From assembly GCF_900090225.1 (NCBI RefSeq), contig NZ_FMHY01000002.1:5146001-5210000 (forward strand): a stretch of DNA of 64,000 nt, written 5' to 3'. Below are positions 27,291 to 37,069 of the stretch, piece after piece; position 1 is the stretch's first letter, and each line of letters opens with the position of its first letter. Position numbers and translations under genes: made by a program. The notes beneath the pieces are model-generated. The model saw nothing but the letters and a program-made list of their open reading frames with translations. It did no database searches and had not been told where the DNA came from. This DNA comes from Micromonospora eburnea. Its GTDB lineage: Bacteria > Actinomycetota > Actinomycetes > Mycobacteriales > Micromonosporaceae.

Positions 27291-27830
27291 TCAGTCCGTG
27301 CTGCTTCCCGGGTCGACGGCGGCCTCCCGCCGGGCCGCCCGGACGGCGTCCCGGTGCTCCCGTGTCGAGACCACCATCTCGCTGATGAACCGGTGTACGA
27401 CCTCCAGTTCCTCGTCGCTGAACCGGGCCATCACCTCGTCGTTACGGCGCCCGAGCGGGGCGAAGAAGCTGCGGGCCAGGGCTGCGCCCTGGTCGGCGTA
27501 GCGCAAGAGCACCTTGCGCCGGTCAGCGGTGTCCCGGTCGCGCCGGACGTGGCCGGCCCGTTCCAGCCGGTCGATCAGCGCGGTCACCGAGCCGGAGGAG
27601 AGGTTGAGCTGCTCCCCCAGGCGGCCCGGGGTGATCGGGCCACCGAGCAGTTCGGCGTCCAGCACGGCGAACAGCGCGTGCAGGTCGGTGGCGTTGAGCC
27701 CGTGCAGGCCGGCGAAGGCATGCCCGATGTGCTGCGCGTCCACGGAGTAGCGCCGCAGGTCACGGGTGATGTCCGCGATCATCTGCCCGCGCCGGCCGTC
27801 CGGCCGCTGATACCCGCCCTGGGCTGTCAC
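27291..27830 (-). CDS. MarR-family transcriptional regulator
   Basis: Dimeric winged-helix repressor, probably sensing a small hydrophobic ligand. The 179-residue protein has the helical dimer region (about 17-60), the HTH TPGRLGEQLNLSSGSVTALIDRLERAGHV (recognition helix SSGSVTALIDRLE) and the wing RDRDTADRRKVLLRYADQG, followed by C-terminal helices. It is divergent from the MMPL gene, and an exact GTCAAG-ATA-CTTGAC palindrome lies between them. It probably represses both itself and the exporter, and the S15-type hydrolase is downstream in the same transcript. The start is GTG at 27830. Confidence 0.92.
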   Translation of the reverse strand: MTAQGGYQRPDGRRGQMIADITRDLRRYSVDAQHIGHAFAGLHGLNATDLHALFAVLDAELLGGPITPGRLGEQLNLSSGSVTALIDRLERAGHVRRDRDTADRRKVLLRYADQGAALARSFFAPLGRRNDEVMARFSDEELEVVHRFISEMVVSTREHRDAVRAARREAAVDPGSSTD

Positions 27831-27892
27831 GTCTGGTCGATTCCCCCTGTCCCTTCGGTTGCAGCATAGAGCAGCCGCCGATAATCTCGCTT

Positions 27893-27907
27893 GTCAAGAT
27901 ACTTGAC
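27893..27907. promoter_or_regulatory. Candidate MarR operator between marR-type and MMPL genes
   Basis: GTCAAG-ATA-CTTGAC is a perfect 15-base palindrome in the 115-base divergent spacer. It falls between TTGTCA (27891-27896) and AGTTAT (27915-27920), a plausible -35/-10 pair with an 18-base spacer for the MMPL gene, so binding would block that promoter. TCAAG/CTTGA half-sites are typical of actinobacterial MarR boxes. Confidence 0.7.
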
Positions 27908-27945
27908 CAGCAAGAGTTATCCGGCCACGATCACGTGAGGCACCG

Positions 27946-30075
27946 ATGTCACTGTTCACCCGCGTCGCCCGGGGCCGGCTGGCCGCCTGGCTCACCGTGG
28001 CCGCCGCGCTCGTCGTCGGCGCGGTCGTCTTCGGGCTCCCCCGGCCGGACAACCCCGCCCCCGTCTCCACCACCGGCCTCTCCGTACGGTGGCAGTCGAC
28101 CCAGGTCGAACGCCTGCAGGACCAACTGCCGACCAGCGAGATCCAGCCCGCGGTCGTCGTGGTCAGCCGCGACGACCGGGCCCCGCTGAGCGAGTCCGAC
28201 CGGGCCGCCCTCGCCGACCGGTCGGCCGACCTGGCCCGACTCGCCGCCGGCGGCCAGGTCAGCCCGGCGCAGGTCTCCCCGGACGGCACCGTGGCCCTCC
28301 TCGCCGTGCCGCTGTCCACCGCCGGCGGCCAGCAGGCCGTGGTCGACGAGATCGCCCGCCTGCGTACCGCCGTGGCCGACCTGCCCGACGCGCTGACCGT
28401 GGAGGTCACCGGCGCGCCGGCCTTCACCGCCGACCTCACCAGGGTCTTCGACGGCGCCGACGTCACACTGCTCGCGGTGACCGCCACCGTCGTCGCGCTG
28501 CTGCTGCTCGTCACCTACCGCAGCCCGTTCCTGTGGATCGTGCCGCTGCTGGTGGTCGCCGCGACCGAACAACTCACGTTACGCGCCGTCGACACGATCG
28601 TGCCGGCGCTCGGGATCCACCTCCAGGAAGGCCAGGTCACCGGCATCGCGAGCGTCCTCGTGTTCGGCGCCGCCACCGACTACGCCCTGCTGCTGATCGC
28701 CCGCTACCGGGAGGAACTGCGCCGCGAGGAGAACCGGTTCACCGCGATGCGGGCCGCCCTGCGCCGCACCGCGGAACCGATCCTCGCCAGCGGTTCCACC
28801 GTCGTCCTCGGCGTACTCACCCTGCTGCTGTCCGAACAGGAGACCAACCAGGCGCTCGCGGTCGCCTGCGCCACCGGCGTGGTGTTCGCCATGCTCTCCG
28901 CGCTCTTCGTGCTCCCTGCCGTCCTGGTGATCTTCGGCCGAGGGCTGTTCTGGCCGTTCGTCCCCCGGGTCGGCAGCCCGGCGCGGGAGGGCCGCCTGTG
29001 GGGCCGGCTCGGCAGCGCCGTCGTCCGCCGCCCGGCACCGGTCGCGGCGCTCGCCACGCTGCTCCTCGCCGGCCTGGCCCTGGGCGGCCTCGGGGTACGC
29101 AGCGGCCTGTCGGAGACCGAGCGGTTCCGGGTGAAGCCGGAGGCGGTGGCCGGAGCGGAGACCCTCGCCCGGGCCTTCCCGGCCGGCACCACCCAACCGG
29201 TGGCCGTGCTCACCAACCCCGGCGCGACGCAGGCCGTGCTGGTCGCCGCCAGCACGGTCGACGGGGTCGCCGCCGCCCGGCCCGGGCCCGTCGGAGACCG
29301 GGTCGCCCAGGTCGACGTGGTGCTCACCGCCGAACCCGGCACCGCCGCCTCGGACCGGGCCGTGACGGCGCTGCGTGACGCCGTAGCCGCCGTACCGGAC
29401 TCGGCGCCGCCCACGGTGGCCGGCGCGGACGCCCCGACGGGCGCGCTGGTCGGCGGTACGGTCGCCGCCGGCTACGACGCGCAGCAGGCGGACACGAAGG
29501 ACCTGTGGCTGATCCTGCCGGTCATCCTGCTGCTCGTCGGGGCGGTGCTGGTGCTGCTGCTACGCGGCCTGCTGGCCCCGGTCCTGCTGGTGCTCACCGT
29601 CATCGCGTCGTTCTTCGCCAGCCTCGGCGCGGCGTGGCTGCTCTTCGACCACCTGCTGGGATTCCCGGCGCTGGACAGCGGCGTGCTGCTGCTCGCCTTC
29701 GTGTTCCTGGTGGCCCTCGGCGTGGACTACAACATCTTCCTGGTCACCCGGGCCCGCGAGGACGCCCGCCGCACCGGCACCCGGGCCGGCATGCTCTCCG
29801 CGCTGCGGGTCACCGGCGGCGTCATCACCAGCGCCGGTGTGCTGCTCGCGGCGGTCTTCGCCGTTCTGGGCGTACTCCCGCTGATCACCCTCACCCAGAT
29901 CGGGATCATCGTCTGCCTGGGTGTGCTGCTGGACACCCTGCTGGTCCGGACGGTGCTGGTTCCGGCGCTGGCGTTCGTGCTCGGCGACCGGTTCTGGTGG
30001 CCGGGCCGCATCCGGCGGGTACCCGACGCCCCGGCCGAACCGGTGCCCGCCCAGCCGATCGGCACCCGGGACTGA
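27946..30075 (+). CDS. MMPL-family RND transporter
   Basis: Large inner-membrane exporter of the RND superfamily, known in actinobacteria for moving lipids or hydrophobic compounds. The 709-residue protein is an internal duplication. Each half has one membrane helix, an extracytoplasmic domain (about 35-165 and 385-510), then five helices. The first half contains VFGAATDYALLLIARYREELRR (about 239-260) and the second VFLVALGVDYNIFLVTRAREDARR (about 585-608), the conserved GxxxDY motifs of MMPL proteins. No long C-terminal cytoplasmic tail is present, unlike mycobacterial MmpL3. The divergent MarR gene probably controls it. Confidence 0.93.
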   Translation: MSLFTRVARGRLAAWLTVAAALVVGAVVFGLPRPDNPAPVSTTGLSVRWQSTQVERLQDQLPTSEIQPAVVVVSRDDRAPLSESDRAALADRSADLARLAAGGQVSPAQVSPDGTVALLAVPLSTAGGQQAVVDEIARLRTAVADLPDALTVEVTGAPAFTADLTRVFDGADVTLLAVTATVVALLLLVTYRSPFLWIVPLLVVAATEQLTLRAVDTIVPALGIHLQEGQVTGIASVLVFGAATDYALLLIARYREELRREENRFTAMRAALRRTAEPILASGSTVVLGVLTLLLSEQETNQALAVACATGVVFAMLSALFVLPAVLVIFGRGLFWPFVPRVGSPAREGRLWGRLGSAVVRRPAPVAALATLLLAGLALGGLGVRSGLSETERFRVKPEAVAGAETLARAFPAGTTQPVAVLTNPGATQAVLVAASTVDGVAAARPGPVGDRVAQVDVVLTAEPGTAASDRAVTALRDAVAAVPDSAPPTVAGADAPTGALVGGTVAAGYDAQQADTKDLWLILPVILLLVGAVLVLLLRGLLAPVLLVLTVIASFFASLGAAWLLFDHLLGFPALDSGVLLLAFVFLVALGVDYNIFLVTRAREDARRTGTRAGMLSALRVTGGVITSAGVLLAAVFAVLGVLPLITLTQIGIIVCLGVLLDTLLVRTVLVPALAFVLGDRFWWPGRIRRVPDAPAEPVPAQPIGTRD

Positions 30076-30083
30076 CCCCGGGA

Positions 30084-30119
30084 ACGAGTGCGGGGCCCCG
30101 GACGGGGCCCCGCACTCGT
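30084..30119. terminator. Strong bidirectional terminator after the MMPL gene
   Basis: The 16-base arms ACGAGTGCGGGGCCCC (30084-30099) and its exact complement (30104-30119) enclose GGAC. They lie between the stops of convergent genes. Confidence 0.9.
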
Positions 30120-30126
30120 CGTCAGC

Positions 30127-31011
30127 TCAGTAGCTCAGGCACTCGCACGTGTTCATCAACTCCCGCACGTTGTACACGTACTGCGGGTTCGGGATGGCGA
30201 TCGGCTTGCCCTCCCGGGCCACCGCGCCGTGCCCGTAGTTGTACGCCGAGATGACCGCGTTGAGCAGGCACGAGTTCAACTCGCCGGTGCACAGCGAGGC
30301 GTCCAGCCGGTAGCGCATCTCGGGGGGCTCGTCGCCGAAGTACATGTCACCGATGTACTTGGTGAGCCAGGCGAGGTAGTTCGCCCCCAGGAAGGCGTTG
30401 TCCCGGTAGTCGTTGATGTCGTACGACTGGCCGAAGCGCTGGTTCATCCAGGTCGCGGTGCCCGGCATGACCTGCATCAGCCCGATGCCGCCGTCGCAGG
30501 CCACGATGTTGGACTGCCAGCCGCTCTCCTGCCAGGCCGTGGCCTTCACCAGCTTCAGTGGGATCTTGATGTCGGGCGCCGAGGTCGGCCAGTACGTCTT
30601 CGCGGCCGCGTCCGACAGCGCCGCCTTCACCTGGCTGGTGGTCGCCTTGGTGCCTCGGTAGCTGGGCTTGCAGTCGCTGTCCACCGGCTTCGGCGGGGGC
30701 GGCGGGACCTTCGTCTCGGTCGGCGGCTTCGGCTTGGTGAGCGGCCCGGTGGACGTCCGGGTGGGCTTCGGTTTCGGGCTGGACTTCGGCGTGGCGCTCG
30801 GGCTGGGCTTGGTGCTGGGCGCCACGCCCATCGCCTCGACCGCCGGCGGCGCCTCGGTCGGCTGGTCGGCCGCGACCTCGACGGGCACCTCGCTGGGCAG
30901 GTCGGCCGCCACTTCCGAGGGTGGGCGTTCCTCGCCCCCGCACCCGGCGATCCCGACCGCCAGCAGCAGCGCCACACTCGCCGTGGCCCACCGGCCGATT
31001 CCCCGACGCAT
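30127..31011 (-). CDS. Lytic transglycosylase lipoprotein (SLT domain)
   Basis: Predicted murein lytic transglycosylase anchored outside the membrane, cleaving peptidoglycan glycan strands. The 294-residue protein has a lipoprotein signal (RRGIGRWATASVALLLAVG then lipobox IAGC, about residue 24). A disordered Pro/Lys/Thr/Ser-rich linker of about 85 residues follows, then an SLT domain. There the catalytic Glu lies in KATAWQESGWQSN, followed by GGIGLMQVMPGTATWMN, the diagnostic GLMQ motif, and NAVISAYNYGHGAV. Two cysteines end the chain (CECLSY). The ATG at 31011 follows GGGAGGG at good spacing. It is monocistronic. Confidence 0.92.
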   Translation of the reverse strand: MRRGIGRWATASVALLLAVGIAGCGGEERPPSEVAADLPSEVPVEVAADQPTEAPPAVEAMGVAPSTKPSPSATPKSSPKPKPTRTSTGPLTKPKPPTETKVPPPPPKPVDSDCKPSYRGTKATTSQVKAALSDAAAKTYWPTSAPDIKIPLKLVKATAWQESGWQSNIVACDGGIGLMQVMPGTATWMNQRFGQSYDINDYRDNAFLGANYLAWLTKYIGDMYFGDEPPEMRYRLDASLCTGELNSCLLNAVISAYNYGHGAVAREGKPIAIPNPQYVYNVRELMNTCECLSY

Positions 31012-31043
31012 CCGGTCCCTCCCCTGTGGCTGTCCGCCGCACC

Positions 31044-32504
31044 CTAGCAAGGATCGATGGGCCGGCGGGGGTCCCGCGTCGCCGCCCGGGGCGGGGGCGG
31101 CCGGGTCGGGTGGGCCGGCGGCGCCACCTCACCCGCGCCCTCCGGCTCCGCTGTGGACGGCCGGGCGGCCGCGCGGAGCGCCCGGCGCCGGGTGGCCCAG
31201 GCGACCATGAACACCATGGTCCAGGCCGCGCCGAGCAGCACGGACGTGGCGGTGCCGCTGGCCGTGCTCCACCCCAGGTACAGGCGGGCGCCACCGACGG
31301 CGAGCACCCCGGCGACGGCGCTCGTCCACACCGCCACCGCCGCCGGCCAGCGTCGGCCCCGGGACAGCAGCCAGGCCAGCGTGCCGAAGCTCGCCGTCAC
31401 CACCGCGTTCTGGGCGGGGAACAGGACCCGGTCGTCGCCCGGGCCGATCAGGTCGGCGACCACCGCCAGCACGACCAGCGGGACGAACGCCCCCACCGAG
31501 CCGAGCACGCTGAGCAGGTCCGCCCGCCAGGGCCGGTGCCGCCAGGCCAGCGCCACGGCGACGACCGCCACCGCGATGATCAGGACCGACCCACGCAGCA
31601 CCGAGAGCACGGTCGCCGCCACGTCCGCCACCCCATGGGTACGCCGGGCCGCGAACCAGTGGGCGATCAGCCCGTCGAGCACGGCCAGCCCGCTGTGCCG
31701 GACCACCGCCTCCAGCAGCACGGCGACGGCCAGCCCGACGGCGAACAGCAGCAGCAGGCCGACGACCAGATCGAGCAGCAACGTCCAGGTCGGCCCGACC
31801 CGCTCGGCGACCGCGAAGAACAGCACCCCGTACCGGGCGCGCAGCCAGCGGACCGGGGGCAGGGCTGCGGCCCGAGCGGCCAGCGCCCGCGCCGGGTCGG
31901 GGTTACGGCCGAGCCAACGGCCGGCCAGCACCACTCCGGCCAGGCAGAGCAACAGCAGCAGCACCGCGCCGGTGGCCTGGCCGAGCAGCCGGGACACCTG
32001 CCGGTACGACTCACCGGCGGCGTACCCGGCCAGCACGGACGCGCTGACCCAGCTGGCCACCCCGGCCAGGTTCCACGGCGCGAACCGCCGGTACGGCAGG
32101 CCCGCCGCCCCGGCCAACCGGGGTGCCAGGGTACGGGCGACGGCCACCCAGCGGGCGGCCAGGACGCCCCGACCGCCGAGCCGGTGCAGCAGGGAGTGGG
32201 CCCGCCGCCACCGGTCGGCGCCGATCCGGGCACCGAGGCCGGAGGCGCGCAGCCGGGGCCCGTACCGGCGGCCCGCCCGGAAGGCGAGTGTGTCTCCGAT
32301 CACGGCAGCGGCCGTCATCAGCAGCAGCGCCGGGGCAAGCCGTAGCGTCCCCGCGTACGCTAGGAAACCGACCAGCAGCAGGGTCGCCTCACCCGGCACC
32401 AACAGTCCGACGATCACCGCGGTCTCACCAGCGACGATCATCGCGGCGACCAGGTAGATCAGCGGGGCCGGCAGCCCCTGCAGCCACGTCAGCAGGTCAG
32501 GCAT
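31044..32504 (-). CDS. DedA-PAP2 fusion membrane protein with a degenerate phosphatase domain
   Basis: A 486-residue polytopic membrane protein fusing an N-terminal DedA/VTT domain (about 1-205) with a C-terminal PAP2-like domain (about 245-450). The DedA half has VIVGLLVPGEATLLLVGFLAYAG, RAGRRYGPRL and VAVARTLAPRLAGAAGLPYRRF, a normal motif set. In the PAP2 half the three phosphatase signatures are lost. PSGH reads PAQN (LFPAQNAVVT), and R-x5-H-x3-D reads R-LYLGW-S-TAS-G, so both histidines and the aspartate are gone. It is therefore probably not a phosphatase and may act as a lipid-binding or transport module. A 40-residue Pro/Arg-rich cytoplasmic tail follows. The ATG at 32504 is used, and 32528 is possible. 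It is divergent from typA. Confidence 0.88.
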   Translation of the reverse strand: MPDLLTWLQGLPAPLIYLVAAMIVAGETAVIVGLLVPGEATLLLVGFLAYAGTLRLAPALLLMTAAAVIGDTLAFRAGRRYGPRLRASGLGARIGADRWRRAHSLLHRLGGRGVLAARWVAVARTLAPRLAGAAGLPYRRFAPWNLAGVASWVSASVLAGYAAGESYRQVSRLLGQATGAVLLLLLCLAGVVLAGRWLGRNPDPARALAARAAALPPVRWLRARYGVLFFAVAERVGPTWTLLLDLVVGLLLLFAVGLAVAVLLEAVVRHSGLAVLDGLIAHWFAARRTHGVADVAATVLSVLRGSVLIIAVAVVAVALAWRHRPWRADLLSVLGSVGAFVPLVVLAVVADLIGPGDDRVLFPAQNAVVTASFGTLAWLLSRGRRWPAAVAVWTSAVAGVLAVGGARLYLGWSTASGTATSVLLGAAWTMVFMVAWATRRRALRAAARPSTAEPEGAGEVAPPAHPTRPPPPRAATRDPRRPIDPC

Positions 32505-32633
32505 CGGTCCCCCGCACGGGGCCAGCATGCCAGTCGCTGAACCGGTCGGGACAGCAGTTTCGGCAGAGATCCGGGCGGTCTCGGGGTGACCCCGGGGCGT
32601 CCATCGGCAACCGCAGACAGGAGTATGGAGTCT

Positions 32634-34502
<1,869 letters not shown>

Positions 34503-34524
34503 CCCGGCCCACCCACCGCACCCC

Positions 34525-34558
34525 GGAGCCCGGACCGCCCCCAGGCGGCCCGGGCTCC
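34525..34558. terminator. Terminator between typA and a convergent methyltransferase gene
   Basis: GGAGCCCGG-A-CCGCC (34525-34539) and GGCGG-C-CCGGGCTCC (34544-34558) pair around CCCA with one mismatch, 22 bases after the typA stop. Confidence 0.85.
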
Positions 34559-34587
34559 CCCATCTCCGCCCCAGCCGCGGCGGTTGA

Positions 34588-35256
34588 TCAGGCGGCGGGT
34601 TTGGTGGCTTGGAGGGCCAGGACGTCGGGGACGGGGGTGGAGCCGGACTCCTGGACGCGGGTCACGGTCAGGCCGGCGGCGGTGACGGCGTTGAGCAGGT
34701 CCGCCAGGGGTAGGTGCCAGGCGCCCACCCGGGCCCGCACCCCGGTCGTGTTCCAGGACCGGAAGGTGCGCTCACGCTCGGCGTACCCGCCGTCGATGAC
34801 GATCCGCCCCGGATCGGACCGGTCGGCGAACGCGCCACAGAAACACGGGTGCACGCCGACGTGCACGAAGCGACCGCCCGGAGCCAACACCCGGGCCGCC
34901 TCCGCGATCACCGCCGGATAGTCGGGCAGGTCGGTGTGCCCGAGCACGCAGGTCACCGCGGGCACGCTCGCGTCGGCGACCGGCAGCCGGGCCGCGTCCC
35001 CCCGGGCCACCGGCAACCGCCCGCGGGCGTGCCGCAACTGCCCGGCGGAGAGGTCCACCCCGACCGGGTCCCAGCCCAGCCGGCGCAGCTGCGCGGCGTG
35101 CACCCCGGTACCGCAGCACAGGTCCAGGCAGCGGCCCGGACCGGTGCCGAGCAGGCCGGCGAGCTGCCGACGGACCCGGTCCATGTAGTCGGCCGAGGTG
35201 TCGGAGGCGTACTCCTCGTACCAGTCGGCGATGGCGTCGTACGCGGCGGTCGTCAT
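34588..35256 (-). CDS. Class I SAM-dependent methyltransferase
   Basis: Cytoplasmic methyltransferase of the methyltransferase-11/UbiE-like type with unknown acceptor. The 222-residue protein opens AAYDAIADWYEEYASD, then motif I RCLDLCCGTGVHAAQLRRLG (about 42-61), motif II VGVDLSAGQLRHAR, and post-II ARGDAARLPVADASVPAVTC. The late motif RVLAPGGRFVHVGVHPCFCG follows. The ATG start is 6 bases after a TAGTGT -10 box, so the mRNA is probably leaderless. Nothing in the neighbourhood indicates its substrate. Confidence 0.88.
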   Translation of the reverse strand: MTTAAYDAIADWYEEYASDTSADYMDRVRRQLAGLLGTGPGRCLDLCCGTGVHAAQLRRLGWDPVGVDLSAGQLRHARGRLPVARGDAARLPVADASVPAVTCVLGHTDLPDYPAVIAEAARVLAPGGRFVHVGVHPCFCGAFADRSDPGRIVIDGGYAERERTFRSWNTTGVRARVGAWHLPLADLLNAVTAAGLTVTRVQESGSTPVPDVLALQATKPAA

Positions 35257-35262
35257 TCGCGC

Positions 35263-35268
35263 ACACTA
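35263..35268 (-). promoter_or_regulatory. Candidate -10 for the leaderless methyltransferase gene
   Basis: TAGTGT on the minus strand ends 6 bases before the ATG at 35256. No ribosome-binding site lies between. Confidence 0.45.
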
Positions 35269-35316
35269 GATCGGCCACCGGCCCGACCGCAGCCCCCACC
35301 GGCGGTGATGATCCGC

Positions 35317-35322
35317 TACGGT
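35317..35322 (+). promoter_or_regulatory. Candidate -10 for the leaderless serine-hydrolase gene
   Basis: TACGGT ends 7 bases before the ATG at 35330. The promoter is back to back with that of the divergent methyltransferase gene, 48 bases away. Confidence 0.45.
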
Positions 35323-35329
35323 CACCGGC

Positions 35330-36193
35330 ATGACCTGGGAGGATCTCGACGCGCGTCTCGACAGGGTGCCCGGCACCATCTCCGTGTACGTGGGCCGGCT
35401 GGGCGCCCGGCCCACGTGGACCCGGCGGGCCGACGCCACCCACTACGCGGCCAGCACCATGAAGGCGGCCGTGCTGGTGGCGCTGTACCGCGCCGCCGAA
35501 GCCGGCCGGCTGGATTTGGACGACCCGGTCCCGGTGCGCAACGGCTTCGACTCGGCGCTGGCGGGCGCACCCCGCTTCGCCAACGACCAGGACTACGACA
35601 ACGACGAGGCGGTCTGGGCACGCGTCGGCGGCAACGCACCACTGCGCTGGCTCGCGGAACGCATGATCATCCGATCCAGCAACCTGGCCACCAACATCGT
35701 CATCGACCACGTCGGACTGCCCGCGGTGGCCGAGGCGTGGACGCTCGCCGGGGCACGGCACAGCGTCACCGGCCGGGGCATCGAGGACTCCGCCGCCCGC
35801 GAGTCGGGCATCGACAACCTGGTCACCGCCGCCGACCTGGCCGCCCTGCTCGGCGAACTGGCCCTCGGCGCGCGGCGACCCGGCCCGCTGGCCTCCCCCG
35901 CCGGCTGCGCGTCCATGCTGGACGTGCTGTTCGCCCAGGAACACCGGGAGGACCTCGCCGCCGGGCTGCCCGAGGGGACCCGCATCGCGCACAAGAACGG
36001 CTGGATACGCGGCATCCGGCACGGCGCCGGCGTGGTCTTCCCGGCCGACGCCCCGCCGTACACGATCGTCGTCTGCACCACCACCGACCTGGCCGACGGC
36101 GGCCCGAGCGGCGAGGAGACCGACGACGCCTGCCGCCTGATCGCGGACATCTCCGCCCAGGTGTGGGCGGCCCGGCACGAGCTGGCCGACTGA
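35330..36193 (+). CDS. Serine hydrolase with class A beta-lactamase fold, no signal peptide
   Basis: The 287-residue protein has the penicillin-recognising-enzyme motifs: the nucleophile in YAASTMKAAVLVALY (S-x-x-K, about 41-44), SSN in IIRSSNLATNIVIDHVG (about 119-121), and a KTG equivalent, KNG, in RIAHKNGWIRGIRHGAGVV (about 222-224). It starts directly with a soluble sequence (TWEDLDARLDRVPG) and lacks any signal peptide, so it is probably cytoplasmic and unlikely to be a drug-resistance beta-lactamase. Given the peptide-salvage genes downstream, a cytoplasmic amidase or peptidase role is possible, but that is inference. A hairpin terminator follows. Confidence 0.85.
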   Translation: MTWEDLDARLDRVPGTISVYVGRLGARPTWTRRADATHYAASTMKAAVLVALYRAAEAGRLDLDDPVPVRNGFDSALAGAPRFANDQDYDNDEAVWARVGGNAPLRWLAERMIIRSSNLATNIVIDHVGLPAVAEAWTLAGARHSVTGRGIEDSAARESGIDNLVTAADLAALLGELALGARRPGPLASPAGCASMLDVLFAQEHREDLAAGLPEGTRIAHKNGWIRGIRHGAGVVFPADAPPYTIVVCTTTDLADGGPSGEETDDACRLIADISAQVWAARHELAD

Positions 36194-36199
36194 CCCGAC

Positions 36200-36227
36200 G
36201 CGGGCCGCCGACGCACCGGCGGCCCGC
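36200..36227. terminator. Terminator between serine hydrolase and tyrosine phosphatase genes
   Basis: GCGGGCCGCCG (36200-36210) and CGGCGGCCCGC (36217-36227) pair perfectly around ACGCAC, filling almost the whole gap between convergent stops. Confidence 0.8.
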
Positions 36228-37025
36228 TCACTCCAACAGGTTCGCGCGCAGCGCGGCGACCGTCGCGTCGTCCACCCCCAACCCGTCCCGCAGATACGCC
36301 CCGAACGAGCCGTGCACCCGCCGCACCTCGTCGTACGCGGCGTCCAGATATTGCGGCCGCACCTCCAGCAGCGGCCGCGCGACCGCCGGATCCAGGTCCG
36401 ACCGGTGACGGGTCATCGCCGCGAGCAGCACCTCGCGCAGGCTCTCGGTCAACTCGTTGTGCCGCAGGTAGTCGGCCCGGATCACCGCCTCATCCACGCC
36501 GAGGGCGGTGAGCAGCACCACCGACAGCCAGCCCGTCCGGTCCTTGCCGGCCGAGCAGTGGAACAGCAGCGGCAGGTTCGCCCCGTCGGCCGCCAGCCGC
36601 ACCGCCGCGCCGAACCCGGCCCGGGCCGACTCCCCGGTGACGAACCACCGGTAGATCGCGGCCATCGCCGCCGGCATCCCCTCCCGGGCCAGCTCGTCGT
36701 ACGCGTCCAGGTCGTGACCGAGCAGCACCGCCGAGACGTACGTGAACACCGGGTGGGCCGCGTCGTACACCGGCAGGTGCACCACCCGCGGCTCCCCGAC
36801 GAGCCGGTCCGGCGGCGCGACCACCTGCTCGGTGCCGTGCCGCAGGTCCACCACACAGGCCGGCGCCAGCTTGCCCAGCACCGGCAGGTCGTCGTCGGTG
36901 AGCCGGCCCAGCGCGGCGGTGCGGATCAGCCGGCCCGGGCGTACCCGCCGCCCGTCCGCGGCGGGCAGACCGCCCAGGTCACGGGCGTTCGGCGCGCCCA
37001 CCAGTTCCCAGTCCCGTGCTGCCAT
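36228..37025 (-). CDS. Protein-tyrosine/serine phosphatase (PTP-like, MptpB type)
   Basis: Dual-specificity phosphatase of the bacterial tyrosine-phosphatase group that includes mycobacterial PtpB. The 265-residue protein opens with NARDLGGLPAADGRRVRPGRLIRTAAL, the family's N-terminal signature (shown by NARDLGG and RPGRLIRTAAL). It carries the active-site loop HCSAGKDRTG (C-x5-R, about 166-175) and the general-acid and lid region. It may use phosphoprotein or phosphoinositide substrates. The ATG at 37025 has GGAGG 4-5 bases upstream. A GTG at 37049 would add 8 residues. It is divergent from the epimerase gene with a shared TA-rich promoter core. Confidence 0.9.
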   Translation of the reverse strand: MAARDWELVGAPNARDLGGLPAADGRRVRPGRLIRTAALGRLTDDDLPVLGKLAPACVVDLRHGTEQVVAPPDRLVGEPRVVHLPVYDAAHPVFTYVSAVLLGHDLDAYDELAREGMPAAMAAIYRWFVTGESARAGFGAAVRLAADGANLPLLFHCSAGKDRTGWLSVVLLTALGVDEAVIRADYLRHNELTESLREVLLAAMTRHRSDLDPAVARPLLEVRPQYLDAAYDEVRRVHGSFGAYLRDGLGVDDATVAALRANLLE

Positions 37026-37052
37026 CGGCCCTCCCCGGTCCTCGGCCACCTG

Positions 37053-37062
37053 TTTATAGAGT
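37053..37062. promoter_or_regulatory. Overlapping divergent -10 region (TTATAGAGT)
   Basis: TAGAGT (37057-37062) ends 7 bases before the epimerase ATG on the plus strand. On the minus strand the same bases read TATAAA, pointing to the phosphatase gene. It is one of the few AT-rich spots in the region. Confidence 0.45.
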
Positions 37063-37069
37063 GCAGCAC

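Noticed and set aside
35330..36193. Antibiotic-resistance beta-lactamase
   Set aside because: S-x-x-K, SSN and a KNG box are present, but there is no export signal and the context is peptide salvage, so I call it only a serine hydrolase.
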